Source: JAUSEW01 sp964414015
GTDB taxonomy: Bacteria > Patescibacteriota > Microgenomatia > Levybacterales > UBA12049
Assembly: GCA_964414015.1 (NCBI GenBank)
Contig: CAYPUE010000024.1
Span: 1-11,554, forward strand
Length of the DNA stretch: 11,554 bases
Reading direction: 5' to 3'
The position numbers were made by a program, and so were the translations under genes. Each line of letters begins with the position of its first letter. Position 1 is the stretch's first letter. Below, piece by piece: positions 1 to 7,337 of the stretch. The notes below the pieces were generated by a model, which was not told the origin of the DNA, did no database searches, and worked only from the letters and a program-made list of their open reading frames with translations.

Positions 1-1860
1 AAACAGTATAGCGTGGTTGCAGCTATCGGAATTCTGATTTTCGTGCTTTTGTATTTTGTTTTTAATCCCATAACTGCAGTTGGTTTTGCCATCGGCGCTG
101 TTTTTTCTACCATAGCCGGAATTGTGGGAATGAATATTGCGGTCAGAAGCAACGTCAGAACTGCTCAAGCTGCGAAAAAAGGCTTGTCTTCGGCCTTCTC
201 TTTGGCTTTTCAGGGAGGCTCAATAACCGGACTTATGGTTGCAGGTCTTGCTCTTTTGGCAGTCGGAGGTTTTTATTTTTTGCTTTTAAGAAGCGAGGTA
301 TCCAGCCTTCAGCCATTGGTGGCTTTAGGTTTCGGAGGAAGCTTAATCTCTGTTTTTGCCAGGCTTGGCGGAGGAATATTCACCAAGGGCGCTGATGTAG
401 GAACCGATATGGTCGGAAAAATTGAAAAAGGAATTCCTGAAGACGATCCGAGAAATCCGGGGGTAATCGCGGATTTGGTAGGGGACAATGTCGGAGACGA
501 TGCGGGAATGGCAGCTGATCTTTTTGAAACCTACGTTGTGACCGCTGTTGCCGCAATGATTTTGGGCAAATTAACCTTCGGGAATAATCTGACGGTTCTA
601 TTTTATCCCTTGCTTATCGGCTCAATATCGATTGCCGCAAGTATTATCGGCAGCTGGTTTGTGAAGGTTGGAAAAAGCATTATGGGAGCTTTATATCAAG
701 GACTTGGCGTTTCTATAATTGTGGCGCTTGTCGGTTTTTATTTTCTGACCAATTCCGCATTTCCCAACGGATTAAACGGGATTTCGACAATTAACCTTTT
801 TTACACCTTGGCGATTGGCATAGCAATTACTGTCGGCATGGTTATTATTACCGAATATTTTACTTCCAAAAAATTCGGACCGGTTGAAGCTATTGCCAAT
901 GCCTCAACTACCGGACACGGCACCAATGTTATTGCCGGTCTGGCGATTTCTATGAAATCTACTTTTGCTCCGATTCTTTTAATTGCCGCCGGAATTTTGC
1001 TTTCCTATAATCTTGCCGGACTTTACGGAATAGCTCTTTCCGCCATGAGTATGCTTTCTTTAACCGGAATTATCGTAGCCATAGATGCTTTCGGTCCGAT
1101 AACAGACAATGCCGGAGGAATTGCGGAAATGGCAGGACTGGATGAAAAAGTAAGACGCGTTACGGATCCTTTGGACGCGGTTGGAAATACTACCAAAGCC
1201 GTTACCAAAGCTTATGCCATCGGCTCTGCCGGACTGGCGGCATTGGTACTTTTCGCCAGTTATACTCAAGAATTAGCCGGAGGCGCTAAAGGTGTTTCCG
1301 CAGCTTTCTTTTCTCTTTCCGATCCAAGCGTAGTAGTTGGTCTTTTTATCGGAGGAGCTCTTCCGTATTTCTTCGGCGCGCTGGCAATGGAAGCAGTTGG
1401 CAAAACCGCTGTTGCGGTAGTCGAGGAGGTACGCCGCCAGTTCAAGGAAATAAAAGGGATAATGACAGGAAAAGCCAAGCCGCAATACGGAAAAGCTGTT
1501 AGTCTGGTAACAACAGCTGCTATTAAACAGATGATTGTCCCCGCGCTAATTCCGGTTCTTGCTCCAATTCTCGTCGGCTTTCTGCTTGGTCCAAAAGCGC
1601 TCGGAGGACTTTTGGTTGGCAGTATTGTTACCGGATTATTCGTGGCGATTTCTATGACAACCGGAGGCGCAGCATGGGATAATACCAAAAAATATATTGA
1701 GGAAGGAAATTTGGGAGGAAAGGGGAGTTTCGCCCACCAAGCAGCAGTTACCGGAGACACTGTCGGAGATCCGTACAAAGACACCGCCGGTCCTGCAATT
1801 AATCCGATGATTAAAGTATTAAATATCGTAGCGCTTTTAATTGCACCCTTCCTTATCTAA
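1..1860 (+). CDS. hppA: K+-independent H+-translocating membrane pyrophosphatase, 5' partial
   Basis: Membrane-bound pyrophosphatase that hydrolyses cytoplasmic PPi and pumps H+ outward. The frame is open to base 1 (Lys-Gln-Tyr-Ser precede the first GTG at 13, matching the family's conserved Arg/Lys-Gln-Tyr region), so roughly 45-60 N-terminal residues are missing and the GTG is not the real start. 619 residues are visible, with many hydrophobic membrane segments. The substrate/Mg site is intact: GADVGTDMVGK (Asp at visible residues 132 and 136), then EDDPRNP, then the DLVGDNVGD aspartate triplet, a WDNTKKYIE motif near the end and GDTVGDPYKDT close to the C-terminus. GNTTKA (Lys codon 1195-1197) carries the Lys that marks K+-independent H+ pumps; K+-dependent members have Ala there. 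The C-terminus (GPAINPMIKVLNIVALLIAP) is complete. The family is very distinctive, so identity is secure; ion specificity is inferred from the signature. Confidence 0.96.
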   Translation, partial: KQYSVVAAIGILIFVLLYFVFNPITAVGFAIGAVFSTIAGIVGMNIAVRSNVRTAQAAKKGLSSAFSLAFQGGSITGLMVAGLALLAVGGFYFLLLRSEVSSLQPLVALGFGGSLISVFARLGGGIFTKGADVGTDMVGKIEKGIPEDDPRNPGVIADLVGDNVGDDAGMAADLFETYVVTAVAAMILGKLTFGNNLTVLFYPLLIGSISIAASIIGSWFVKVGKSIMGALYQGLGVSIIVALVGFYFLTNSAFPNGLNGISTINLFYTLAIGIAITVGMVIITEYFTSKKFGPVEAIANASTTGHGTNVIAGLAISMKSTFAPILLIAAGILLSYNLAGLYGIALSAMSMLSLTGIIVAIDAFGPITDNAGGIAEMAGLDEKVRRVTDPLDAVGNTTKAVTKAYAIGSAGLAALVLFASYTQELAGGAKGVSAAFFSLSDPSVVVGLFIGGALPYFFGALAMEAVGKTAVAVVEEVRRQFKEIKGIMTGKAKPQYGKAVSLVTTAAIKQMIVPALIPVLAPILVGFLLGPKALGGLLVGSIVTGLFVAISMTTGGAAWDNTKKYIEEGNLGGKGSFAHQAAVTGDTVGDPYKDTAGPAINPMIKVLNIVALLIAPFLI

Positions 1861-1868
1861 TTTATAAT
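1841..1868 (+). promoter_or_regulatory. Candidate promoter for gyrA-folD
   Basis: A perfect TATAAT hexamer lies at 1863-1868, just after the hppA stop. A weak -35 match, TTGCAC at 1841-1846, sits 16 bases upstream inside the hppA end. Transcription would begin near 1875, giving a leader of about 75 bases before the gyrA ATG. The -35 box is poor and the region is A/T-rich, so TATAAT could occur by chance. Confidence 0.35.
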
Positions 1869-1945
1869 TTTCAATTTACACTGAATTTCGCAATGAGTCA
1901 ATGAAACATTTATTGAAAATTGGAAATTGATAATTGGAAATTGAC
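1866..1945. repeat. A/T-rich nested inverted and 14-bp tandem repeat between hppA and gyrA
   Basis: AATTTTCAAT (1866-1875) is exactly complementary to ATTGAAAATT (1912-1921), a 10-bp stem with a 36-base loop. Directly after it, AATTGGAAATTGAT (1918-1931) is followed by AATTGGAAATTGAC (1932-1945), two 14-base units differing at one base. The array ends three bases before the gyrA ATG. The stem has no G/C core or following T-run, so it is not a convincing terminator for hppA. Because the repeat occupies the ribosome-binding region, gyrA has no clear Shine-Dalgarno sequence. Confidence 0.7.
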
Positions 1946-1948
1946 TTT

Positions 1949-4405
1949 ATGAATATTGGACAACTTAAACAAACGGAAATAACAGTTGAAATGAAAAGGG
2001 CGTATCTGGATTACGCCATGTCTGTTATCGTTTCCAGAGCTCTTCCTGATGTTCGAGACGGATTAAAACCAGTTCATAGACGCATCCTCTTTGCTATGCA
2101 TGAAATGGGCTTAACCCATAGCGCCAGATATGCAAAAAGCGCCAAAATCGTCGGAGAAGTAATGGGAAAATATCATCCTCATGGAGACATGCCAATTTAT
2201 GACGCATTAGTTAGGCTGGCTCAAGATTTTTCCATGCGCTACCCCTTAATTGACGGCCAGGGAAATTTCGGCTCTATGGACGGAGATCCTCCGGCAGCAA
2301 TGAGGTATACCGAAGCAAGACTGGCTCTGATAACCTCCGAAATGCTTTTTGACATTGATAAAGAAACTGTCAGTCTTATCGAGAATTTCGACTCAACTCT
2401 CAAAGAACCAACCTTCCTTCCGGCGAAACTTCCAAATCTCCTTCTTATGGGAAGCGAAGGAATTGCCGTAGGTATGGCGACCAAAATTCCTCCTCACAAT
2501 TTGTCTGAAGTCATTGACGCAATTGTATTTACAATCGGTAAAACCAAAGTGGCGGATGGGAAATTAAGCTCTAACGTCACTGTAGATGAACTTTTGGAAT
2601 TTATCAAAGGCCCTGATTTCCCAACCTATGGAGCAATATATGACCAAAATGAAATAAAAAATGTCTATACCCAAGGACGGGGAAGGATAATCATTCGGGG
2701 AAAAGCGGAAATAGAAGATATCGGCAACGGCAAATCAGCAATCATCATTACGGAACTTCCGTATCAGGTAAACAAAGCTCTTCTGGTTGCCCGTATTGCT
2801 GAACTGGCGAAAGATAAAAAAATAGAAGGAATTTCCGACTTACGGGATGAGTCGGACAGACACGGAATAAGAGTTGTGGTTGAATTAAAAAGAGATACAA
2901 CGCCAAGAAAAGTATTGAACAATTTATTCAAACATACAGCTCTGCAGACGATTTTCCCTGCAAATTTAGTTGGTCTGATTGACGGAACACCGCAAATCCT
3001 AAATCTTAAAATTATTCTTGAGGAATATTTAAAACACCGATATTTAATCATCACCAAACGTTCCGAGTTCGAGTTAAGAGCTGCGAAAGCAAGACTGCAT
3101 ATTCTGGAAGGGTTGAGAATCGCCGTTGACAATATTGATGCCGTAATCAAAACTATAAAATCCTCCAAGACTCAAGAAGACGCCAAGAATAATTTAATGA
3201 GCAAATTCAAGCTCTCCGAAATCCAGGCAGTTGCGATTTTGGATATGCAGCTTCGCCGTCTTGCGGCTTTGGAACGGCAGAAAATTGAAGACGAATACCA
3301 AATGGTTAAGGAAACTATTGCTTATCTTGAAGATCTTTTGGCTCACCCAATCAAAATTTTAACTGTTATCAAAGATGAGATTTTGAATATTAAAGAGAAA
3401 TATCACGACGAACGCAGAACCAAAGTATTCAAAAGCCGAGTTGGCGAATTTTCCGATGAAGACCTTATTCCCAACGAACCAACCGTTATCACTCTTACCA
3501 ACACCGGATACGTCAAACGCCAAAGCCTTAACAGTTTCAAAATCCAGCATCGGGGAGGAAAAGGCATTAAAGGAATGACCACCAAAGAAGATGATGAAAT
3601 TTATCTGATCCGATTTGCTCAAACTCATGACAATTTGCTTTTCTTCACTAACAAAGGCAAATGTTACAAACTAAGAGTTTTTGAGATACAGGAAGGAAGC
3701 AGAATCAGCAAGGGAACCGCCATAGTCAATCTTCTCAACATCGAGCAAGGGGAACAAGTAGAGGCACTTGTAAACTATGGAAAAAATCAGGAAGAAAAAT
3801 ATGTCTTCCTAACTACCAGAAAGGGCACTGTCAAAAAAACTAAATTGTCTGAATTCGAAAATATACGTAAAAGCGGAATTATCGCAATAAATTTAGAGGC
3901 AGGCGATGAGCTGGCGTGGAGCAAACTTACCAGCGGCAGCGATGATGTGCTTTTAGCAACTCTAAACGGAAAAGCTATTAGATTTTCGGAAAAATCTGTA
4001 AGAGGAATGGGAAGAAACACAATGGGAGTCAGAGGAATAAGAATTGGAGAAGCCGATAAGGTTATCGGCATGGACATTATTGCCGCAAATGAAAAACGCG
4101 ACCTTCTGACCATTATGGAAAACGGTCTTGGTAAAAAAACAGCCACATCTTTATTTAGAGGACAGGGCAGGGGAGGACAAGGAGTAAAGGTGGCAAAAGT
4201 AACAGCCAAAACCGGCAAAGTTGCTTTCGCGCAGGTCATTCCTTCAAATTGCGAAGAAGTCATCATCACATCGCATAAAGGACAAGTTGTGAAATTGGGG
4301 ATTTCCTCCATGCCAAGACTATCCAGAAATACCCAGGGCGTAATTCTGATGAGATTTTCAAATTCAGCCGACCGAGTCGCATCTGCCACCTGTATTGAAA
4401 TCTAA
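1949..4405 (+). CDS. gyrA: DNA gyrase subunit A
   Basis: Type IIA topoisomerase subunit that cuts and rejoins DNA; with GyrB (not in this window) it introduces negative supercoils. Starting at ATG 1949 it has 818 residues, normal for GyrA. An in-frame TTG 15 bases upstream was rejected because it lies inside the tandem repeat and the family begins close to the chosen Met. The N-terminal winged-helix region has MSVIVSRALPDVRDGLKPVHRR, split here only by numbering (residues 24-45). The catalytic Tyr is Tyr120 in AAMRYTEARL. Residues from about 495 onward form the DNA-wrapping beta-pinwheel, with a GyrA-box-like QHRGGKG at 533-539 (canonical form Q-R/K-R-G-G-R/K-G). The box favours GyrA over ParC, although the second position is His. 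The quinolone region reads HPHGDMPIYD: Met81 replaces the usual Ser (E. coli Ser83), while Asp85 (E. coli Asp87) is kept. folD follows after four bases. Confidence 0.95.
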   Translation: MNIGQLKQTEITVEMKRAYLDYAMSVIVSRALPDVRDGLKPVHRRILFAMHEMGLTHSARYAKSAKIVGEVMGKYHPHGDMPIYDALVRLAQDFSMRYPLIDGQGNFGSMDGDPPAAMRYTEARLALITSEMLFDIDKETVSLIENFDSTLKEPTFLPAKLPNLLLMGSEGIAVGMATKIPPHNLSEVIDAIVFTIGKTKVADGKLSSNVTVDELLEFIKGPDFPTYGAIYDQNEIKNVYTQGRGRIIIRGKAEIEDIGNGKSAIIITELPYQVNKALLVARIAELAKDKKIEGISDLRDESDRHGIRVVVELKRDTTPRKVLNNLFKHTALQTIFPANLVGLIDGTPQILNLKIILEEYLKHRYLIITKRSEFELRAAKARLHILEGLRIAVDNIDAVIKTIKSSKTQEDAKNNLMSKFKLSEIQAVAILDMQLRRLAALERQKIEDEYQMVKETIAYLEDLLAHPIKILTVIKDEILNIKEKYHDERRTKVFKSRVGEFSDEDLIPNEPTVITLTNTGYVKRQSLNSFKIQHRGGKGIKGMTTKEDDEIYLIRFAQTHDNLLFFTNKGKCYKLRVFEIQEGSRISKGTAIVNLLNIEQGEQVEALVNYGKNQEEKYVFLTTRKGTVKKTKLSEFENIRKSGIIAINLEAGDELAWSKLTSGSDDVLLATLNGKAIRFSEKSVRGMGRNTMGVRGIRIGEADKVIGMDIIAANEKRDLLTIMENGLGKKTATSLFRGQGRGGQGVKVAKVTAKTGKVAFAQVIPSNCEEVIITSHKGQVVKLGISSMPRLSRNTQGVILMRFSNSADRVASATCIEI

Positions 4406-4409
4406 ATAA

Positions 4410-5255
4410 ATGAAGATTGATGGAAGAGAAATTGCTGCTCAAATCCTCAAGGAACTAAAGACAAAAGTTGCCAAACTTAAGAAAAAACAAATAATTCCAA
4501 TGATTGCGATAATTCTGGTTGGAAACGACCCTGCGTCAATGACTTATGTTGGACAAAAAGAGAAAAAAGCTCAAGGTATTGGAGTAAAAACTATCATTAA
4601 ACATTTTTCTGCAAAAACTTCGGAATTAAAACTTATTCAAGCAATTCAACAATTTAACAAAGATTATAATATCCACGGCATTATCGTCCAGCAGCCGCTT
4701 CCTTCCCATATTGACATAAAAGCAATAACTTTGGCTGTAAATCCTAAAAAAGATATCGACGGATTTAACCCCAAATCCAAATTCCAACCGCCAATCGCCA
4801 AAGCAGTTATAGAAATTCTGGAAAAGGTTTATACCTACACCCCAAGGGTGGAGCCTCAACTCATTAACTGGTTAAAAACAAAAAAAATAGTTGTAATCGG
4901 CAAAGGCGAAACAGGAGGAAAACCAGTAATTGAAGGTTTGTTAAGGTTAGGAATTCAGCCTCTAATTATTGACAGCAAAACGATAAACTATGAACTATTA
5001 ACCAAAAATGCCGATATTATTATCTCCGCTGTCGGAAAAGAAAATATCATAAATTCGAAAATGATTAAACAAGGAGTAATCCTTATCAGCGTTGGTTTGC
5101 ACAAAGGTTCGGATGGAAAACTTCACGGAGACTATGAAAAAAAAGATATAGAAAATATAGCCTCTTTTTACACGCCTACTCCCGGCGGCGTTGGACCGGT
5201 AAATGTAGCTATGCTTTTAAAAAATCTTATCCTCGCAACCAAACCGGCTACTTAG
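4410..5255 (+). CDS. folD: Bifunctional methylenetetrahydrofolate dehydrogenase/cyclohydrolase FolD
   Basis: Interconverts 5,10-methylene-THF and 10-formyl-THF, supplying one-carbon units. 281 residues, the usual length. Active-site elements: Tyr46 and Lys50 (YVGQK, family YxxxK), VQQPLP at 93-98, KDIDGF with Asp117, and the C-terminal TPGGVGPVNVAML. Two family motifs are altered. The usual PCTP after the DG motif is replaced by PPIAK (127-131), and the dinucleotide loop, normally close to GRSxxVGxP, reads GKGETGGKP (164-172). The segment between these motifs is about 11 residues longer than in E. coli FolD, and the extra stretch (near residues 140-152) coincides with a palindromic repeat at 4835-4852. 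The ATG follows the gyrA stop by four bases with no clear Shine-Dalgarno, suggesting co-transcription and perhaps translational coupling. Identity is secure. Cofactor preference and full bifunctionality are less certain because of the altered loop. Confidence 0.93.
   Translation: MKIDGREIAAQILKELKTKVAKLKKKQIIPMIAIILVGNDPASMTYVGQKEKKAQGIGVKTIIKHFSAKTSELKLIQAIQQFNKDYNIHGIIVQQPLPSHIDIKAITLAVNPKKDIDGFNPKSKFQPPIAKAVIEILEKVYTYTPRVEPQLINWLKTKKIVVIGKGETGGKPVIEGLLRLGIQPLIIDSKTINYELLTKNADIIISAVGKENIINSKMIKQGVILISVGLHKGSDGKLHGDYEKKDIENIASFYTPTPGGVGPVNVAMLLKNLILATKPAT
4835..4852. repeat. Palindromic repeat copy 1, inside folD
   Basis: CTACACCCCAAGGGTG (4835-4850) is a 16-base word found again, identical, at 6888-6903 in carA. 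Its core is CACCC-CAA-GGGTG, a 5-bp arm with a 3-base centre; the next outer pair mismatches and the one beyond (T4836/A4852) pairs. It is read here as Tyr-Thr-Pro-Arg-Val, starting at the third base of a codon. It lies in a segment that is extra relative to E. coli FolD. Confidence 0.65.
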
Positions 5256-5258
5256 CCA

Positions 5259-5287
5259 TTGACAGCAGTCTTTCTCTCTGTTAAAGT
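5259..5287 (+). promoter_or_regulatory. Sigma70-type promoter of the pyr cluster
   Basis: A consensus -35 box TTGACA (5259-5264) is followed after exactly 17 bases by TAAAGT (5282-5287, 4 of 6 matches to TATAAT). It begins four bases after the folD stop. The predicted start of transcription, about seven bases past the -10 box, is near 5294-5297, leaving a leader of only about 15-17 bases before the pyrB ATG at 5311. No room remains for a PyrR-type leader attenuator, so none is proposed. Confidence 0.55.
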
Positions 5288-5310
5288 AAAATCCCAGAAT
5301 GGGGTTTTTT
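5288..5310 (+). terminator. Intrinsic terminator after folD, abutting the pyrB start
   Basis: AAAATCCC (5288-5295) pairs with GGGGTTTT (5301-5308) around the loop AGAAT; one pair is T-G wobble. The T-run TTTTTT (5305-5310) is partly in the stem and ends directly at the pyrB ATG. It fits a rho-independent terminator for gyrA-folD transcripts. Transcripts from the promoter at 5259-5287 should start at or just after the left arm, so they would escape it. The right arm also holds GGGG (5301-5304), the only Shine-Dalgarno-like stretch for pyrB. Confidence 0.6.
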
Positions 5311-6273
5311 ATGGTTAATAAAATAAACGGTAATTTTAAAGGTAAAGATATTATTTCCTTAGACCAGTTTTCTTCAAAAGACCTCAAAATCTTATTTTCC
5401 CTTGTTCCAAAAATGAAAAAAATTGCTTTAAAAGCAAAACCGTCAAAAATAATCGCCGGAAAAATAATCGTACTTCTTTTTTACGAACCGTCAAGCCGAA
5501 CATTTGGATCTTTCTCAACGGCCGTAAAACAATTAGGAGGACAAACGGTTGAAATTTTAAATCCTCAACAATTTTCATCCGTGGTAAAGGGAGAGACATT
5601 TGAAGATACGATTAAAGTTTTCGAAGCATATTCGGATGCAATTATCTTAAGGCATCAAATAGCGGGCTCTGCTGAAAAAGGAGCAGCAACGGCCAAGTTT
5701 GTCCCTGTTATAAATGCGGGAGATGGCATAGGCGAACATCCAACTCAAGCCCTATACGATCTTTATACTATTTATGAAAAACATAAAAGATTGGATAATC
5801 TTGTTTGCTTAATGGCAGGGGATATGCTAAACGGCAGAACTGTTCACTCTTTGATACGCGGACTTTCTTTATATAAAGGCAATACCGTATATCTTCTTTC
5901 TCCAAAGGAATTAAAACTTTCAAAAGAAAATTTTCTGAATTTTTCTAAACGGGGTATTAAACTAATTGAGATTGAGAGCGAGAAAGATATTCCGAAAAAT
6001 GCTCATTTTTGGTATTGGACAAGGGTCCAAAAAGAACGATTTAGAAACCATAAAACATATGAAAAACTTAAAACCCAATTTACAGTAACAAAAAAGTTAC
6101 TGGACAAATATGGAAATAAAAATATGATTTTGATGCATCCGCTTCCTCGAGTTGGAGAGATATCAACAGATGTTGACGATGACCCAAGAGCTGTTTATTT
6201 AAAAACTGAAATACGAAATGGGCTTTATGTCCGAATGGCTTTAATCGGACTTATTTTAGGCGGAATAAAATGA
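5311..6273 (+). CDS. pyrB: Aspartate carbamoyltransferase catalytic subunit
   Basis: Condenses carbamoyl phosphate with aspartate to carbamoyl aspartate, the committed pyrimidine step. With ATG 5311 it has 320 residues, slightly longer than the usual 305-310. The in-frame ATG at 5299 lies in the terminator loop and adds only Met-Gly-Phe-Phe; 5311 was preferred because GGGG lies six bases upstream and the following NFKGKDIISL fits the family start. Carbamoyl-phosphate contacts: EPSSRTF (59-65), Lys93-Gly-Glu-Thr on the mobile loop, HPTQ (143-146). Aspartate side: TRVQKERF and HPLPRVGEI (from residue 276). No regulatory subunit PyrI is present in this window. Several motifs (AGDGIGEHPTQAL, GRTVHSL, TRVQKERF) match the ATCase domain of animal CAD closely. 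Stop and carA start overlap as ATGA. Confidence 0.94.
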   Translation: MVNKINGNFKGKDIISLDQFSSKDLKILFSLVPKMKKIALKAKPSKIIAGKIIVLLFYEPSSRTFGSFSTAVKQLGGQTVEILNPQQFSSVVKGETFEDTIKVFEAYSDAIILRHQIAGSAEKGAATAKFVPVINAGDGIGEHPTQALYDLYTIYEKHKRLDNLVCLMAGDMLNGRTVHSLIRGLSLYKGNTVYLLSPKELKLSKENFLNFSKRGIKLIEIESEKDIPKNAHFWYWTRVQKERFRNHKTYEKLKTQFTVTKKLLDKYGNKNMILMHPLPRVGEISTDVDDDPRAVYLKTEIRNGLYVRMALIGLILGGIK

Positions 6274-7337
6274 GCGGAAAATTAATTTTGGAAGATGGAT
6301 CTTCGTTTAAAGGAATCAGTTTTGGCAAAGAAAAGAATCAAGCAGGAGAAGTTGTTTTTTCAACCGGAATGGTTGGCTATCCGGAAAGCCTGACTGATCC
6401 CTCCTACAAAGGACAGATCTTAATTTTAACCTATCCTCTAATCGGCAATTATGGCGTTCCAGATAAAAAATATTGGGAGTCTGACGGCATTAAAGTTTCA
6501 GGGCTGATTGTTGCAAATTATATCGATACACCATCTCATTTCCAAAGTAAGCAAACACTCTCTTCTTGGCTTAAGAAAGAAGGAATTCCGGCTTTGGAAA
6601 TAGCAGACACAAGACAGCTTACCCAAAAAATAAGGGCTCAAGGAACGATGCTTGGAAAAATTATCGCAGATTCTGAGCAAGGCCGAAGGGTTAATTTTTA
6701 TGATCCCAACAAAGAAAATTTGGTCGCAAAAGTATCGACAGAAAAAATTACGATAGAGGGTAAAGGTGCAAAAACAGTACTCCTTATTGATTGCGGAGCA
6801 AAAAGAAATATCAAAAGGTGTCTTCTAAAACGGGGAGTAAAGGTAATTACGGTTCCTTGGAATTTCGATCCCTTCGAACATTCGAATCTACACCCCAAGG
6901 GTGTAAAGCTGAACTTTGATGGAATAATTATTTCCAATGGACCGGGCGACCCAAAAAAAGCAGACAAAACGGTTCTTAATATCGAGAAGGCTCTAGGTAA
7001 AAAAATACCAATACTCGGAGTGTGTCTGGGAAATCAAATACTCGCTCTCGCCGCAGGAGGAAATACCGCTAAGCTTAAATTTGGCCACCGAAGCCAAAAC
7101 CAGCCATGTCTTTTGGAAGGATCAAGAAGATGCTATATTACAACTCAAAATCATGGATTTTTTGTTAGTAAAATTCCGCAAGGATTTAAGGCTTGGTTTA
7201 CAAATGCAAATGACAGGTCAAATGAGGGAATTATCCACGATACGCTTCCTTTTATGTCCGTCCAGTTTCATCCCGAAGCATCTCCCGGTCCTGCAGATAC
7301 CGAGTGGATATTTGATTATTTCCTTAAAAAACTATGA
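6270..7337 (+). CDS. carA: Carbamoyl phosphate synthase small (glutaminase) subunit
   Basis: Hydrolyses glutamine and passes ammonia to CarB. 355 residues. The N-terminal CarA domain has EDGSSFKGISFG, GEVVFSTGMVGYPESLTDPS and PLIGNYGVP. The C-terminal class I glutaminase domain has SNGPGDP, the nucleophile Cys252 in GVCLGNQ, and His334/Glu336 in HPEASPGP, so the triad is complete. The ATG overlaps the pyrB stop (ATGA), with AGGCGGA at 6258-6264 as Shine-Dalgarno five bases upstream. Between PWNFDPF and FDGIIISNGPGDP there are roughly 10 more residues than in CAD or E. coli CarA, and this extra piece (Leu207-Val212 and neighbours) is encoded by a perfect palindrome at 6889-6905. Sequence in both domains resembles the glutaminase part of CAD, for example the NQPCLL and FTNANDRSNEGI segments. 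Confidence 0.95.
   Translation: MSGKLILEDGSSFKGISFGKEKNQAGEVVFSTGMVGYPESLTDPSYKGQILILTYPLIGNYGVPDKKYWESDGIKVSGLIVANYIDTPSHFQSKQTLSSWLKKEGIPALEIADTRQLTQKIRAQGTMLGKIIADSEQGRRVNFYDPNKENLVAKVSTEKITIEGKGAKTVLLIDCGAKRNIKRCLLKRGVKVITVPWNFDPFEHSNLHPKGVKLNFDGIIISNGPGDPKKADKTVLNIEKALGKKIPILGVCLGNQILALAAGGNTAKLKFGHRSQNQPCLLEGSRRCYITTQNHGFFVSKIPQGFKAWFTNANDRSNEGIIHDTLPFMSVQFHPEASPGPADTEWIFDYFLKKL
6888..6905. repeat. Palindromic repeat copy 2, inside carA
   Basis: TACACCCCAAGGGTGTA (6889-6905) is a perfect inverted repeat: 7-bp arms TACACCC/GGGTGTA around CAA. Bases 6888-6903 are identical to 4835-4850 in folD. Here the word starts at the first base of a codon and encodes Leu-His-Pro-Lys-Gly-Val, so the frame differs from folD and shared protein function cannot explain the match. 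It falls in a stretch that is extra relative to other CarA proteins. Confidence 0.7.

Noticed and set aside
460..500. Leu in the DLVGDNVGD motif of hppA as an active-site loss
   Set aside because: The metal-binding aspartates are all present, and Leu at this position occurs in other bacterial members of the family as I recall them.
1266..1784. 172-residue minus-strand reading frame inside hppA
   Set aside because: It lies opposite the conserved catalytic part of hppA and has no family features; it is a shadow of biased codon use.
1918..1945. CRISPR-like array
   Set aside because: Only two 14-base units with no spacers between them, and no cas genes nearby.
3787..4389. 200-residue reading frame on the minus strand inside gyrA
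   Set aside because: It is fully antisense to the conserved gyrA pinwheel region and shows no recognisable motif or start signal.
1949..4405. ParC (topoisomerase IV) instead of GyrA
   Set aside because: A GyrA-box-like QHRGGKG and a full-length pinwheel favour GyrA.
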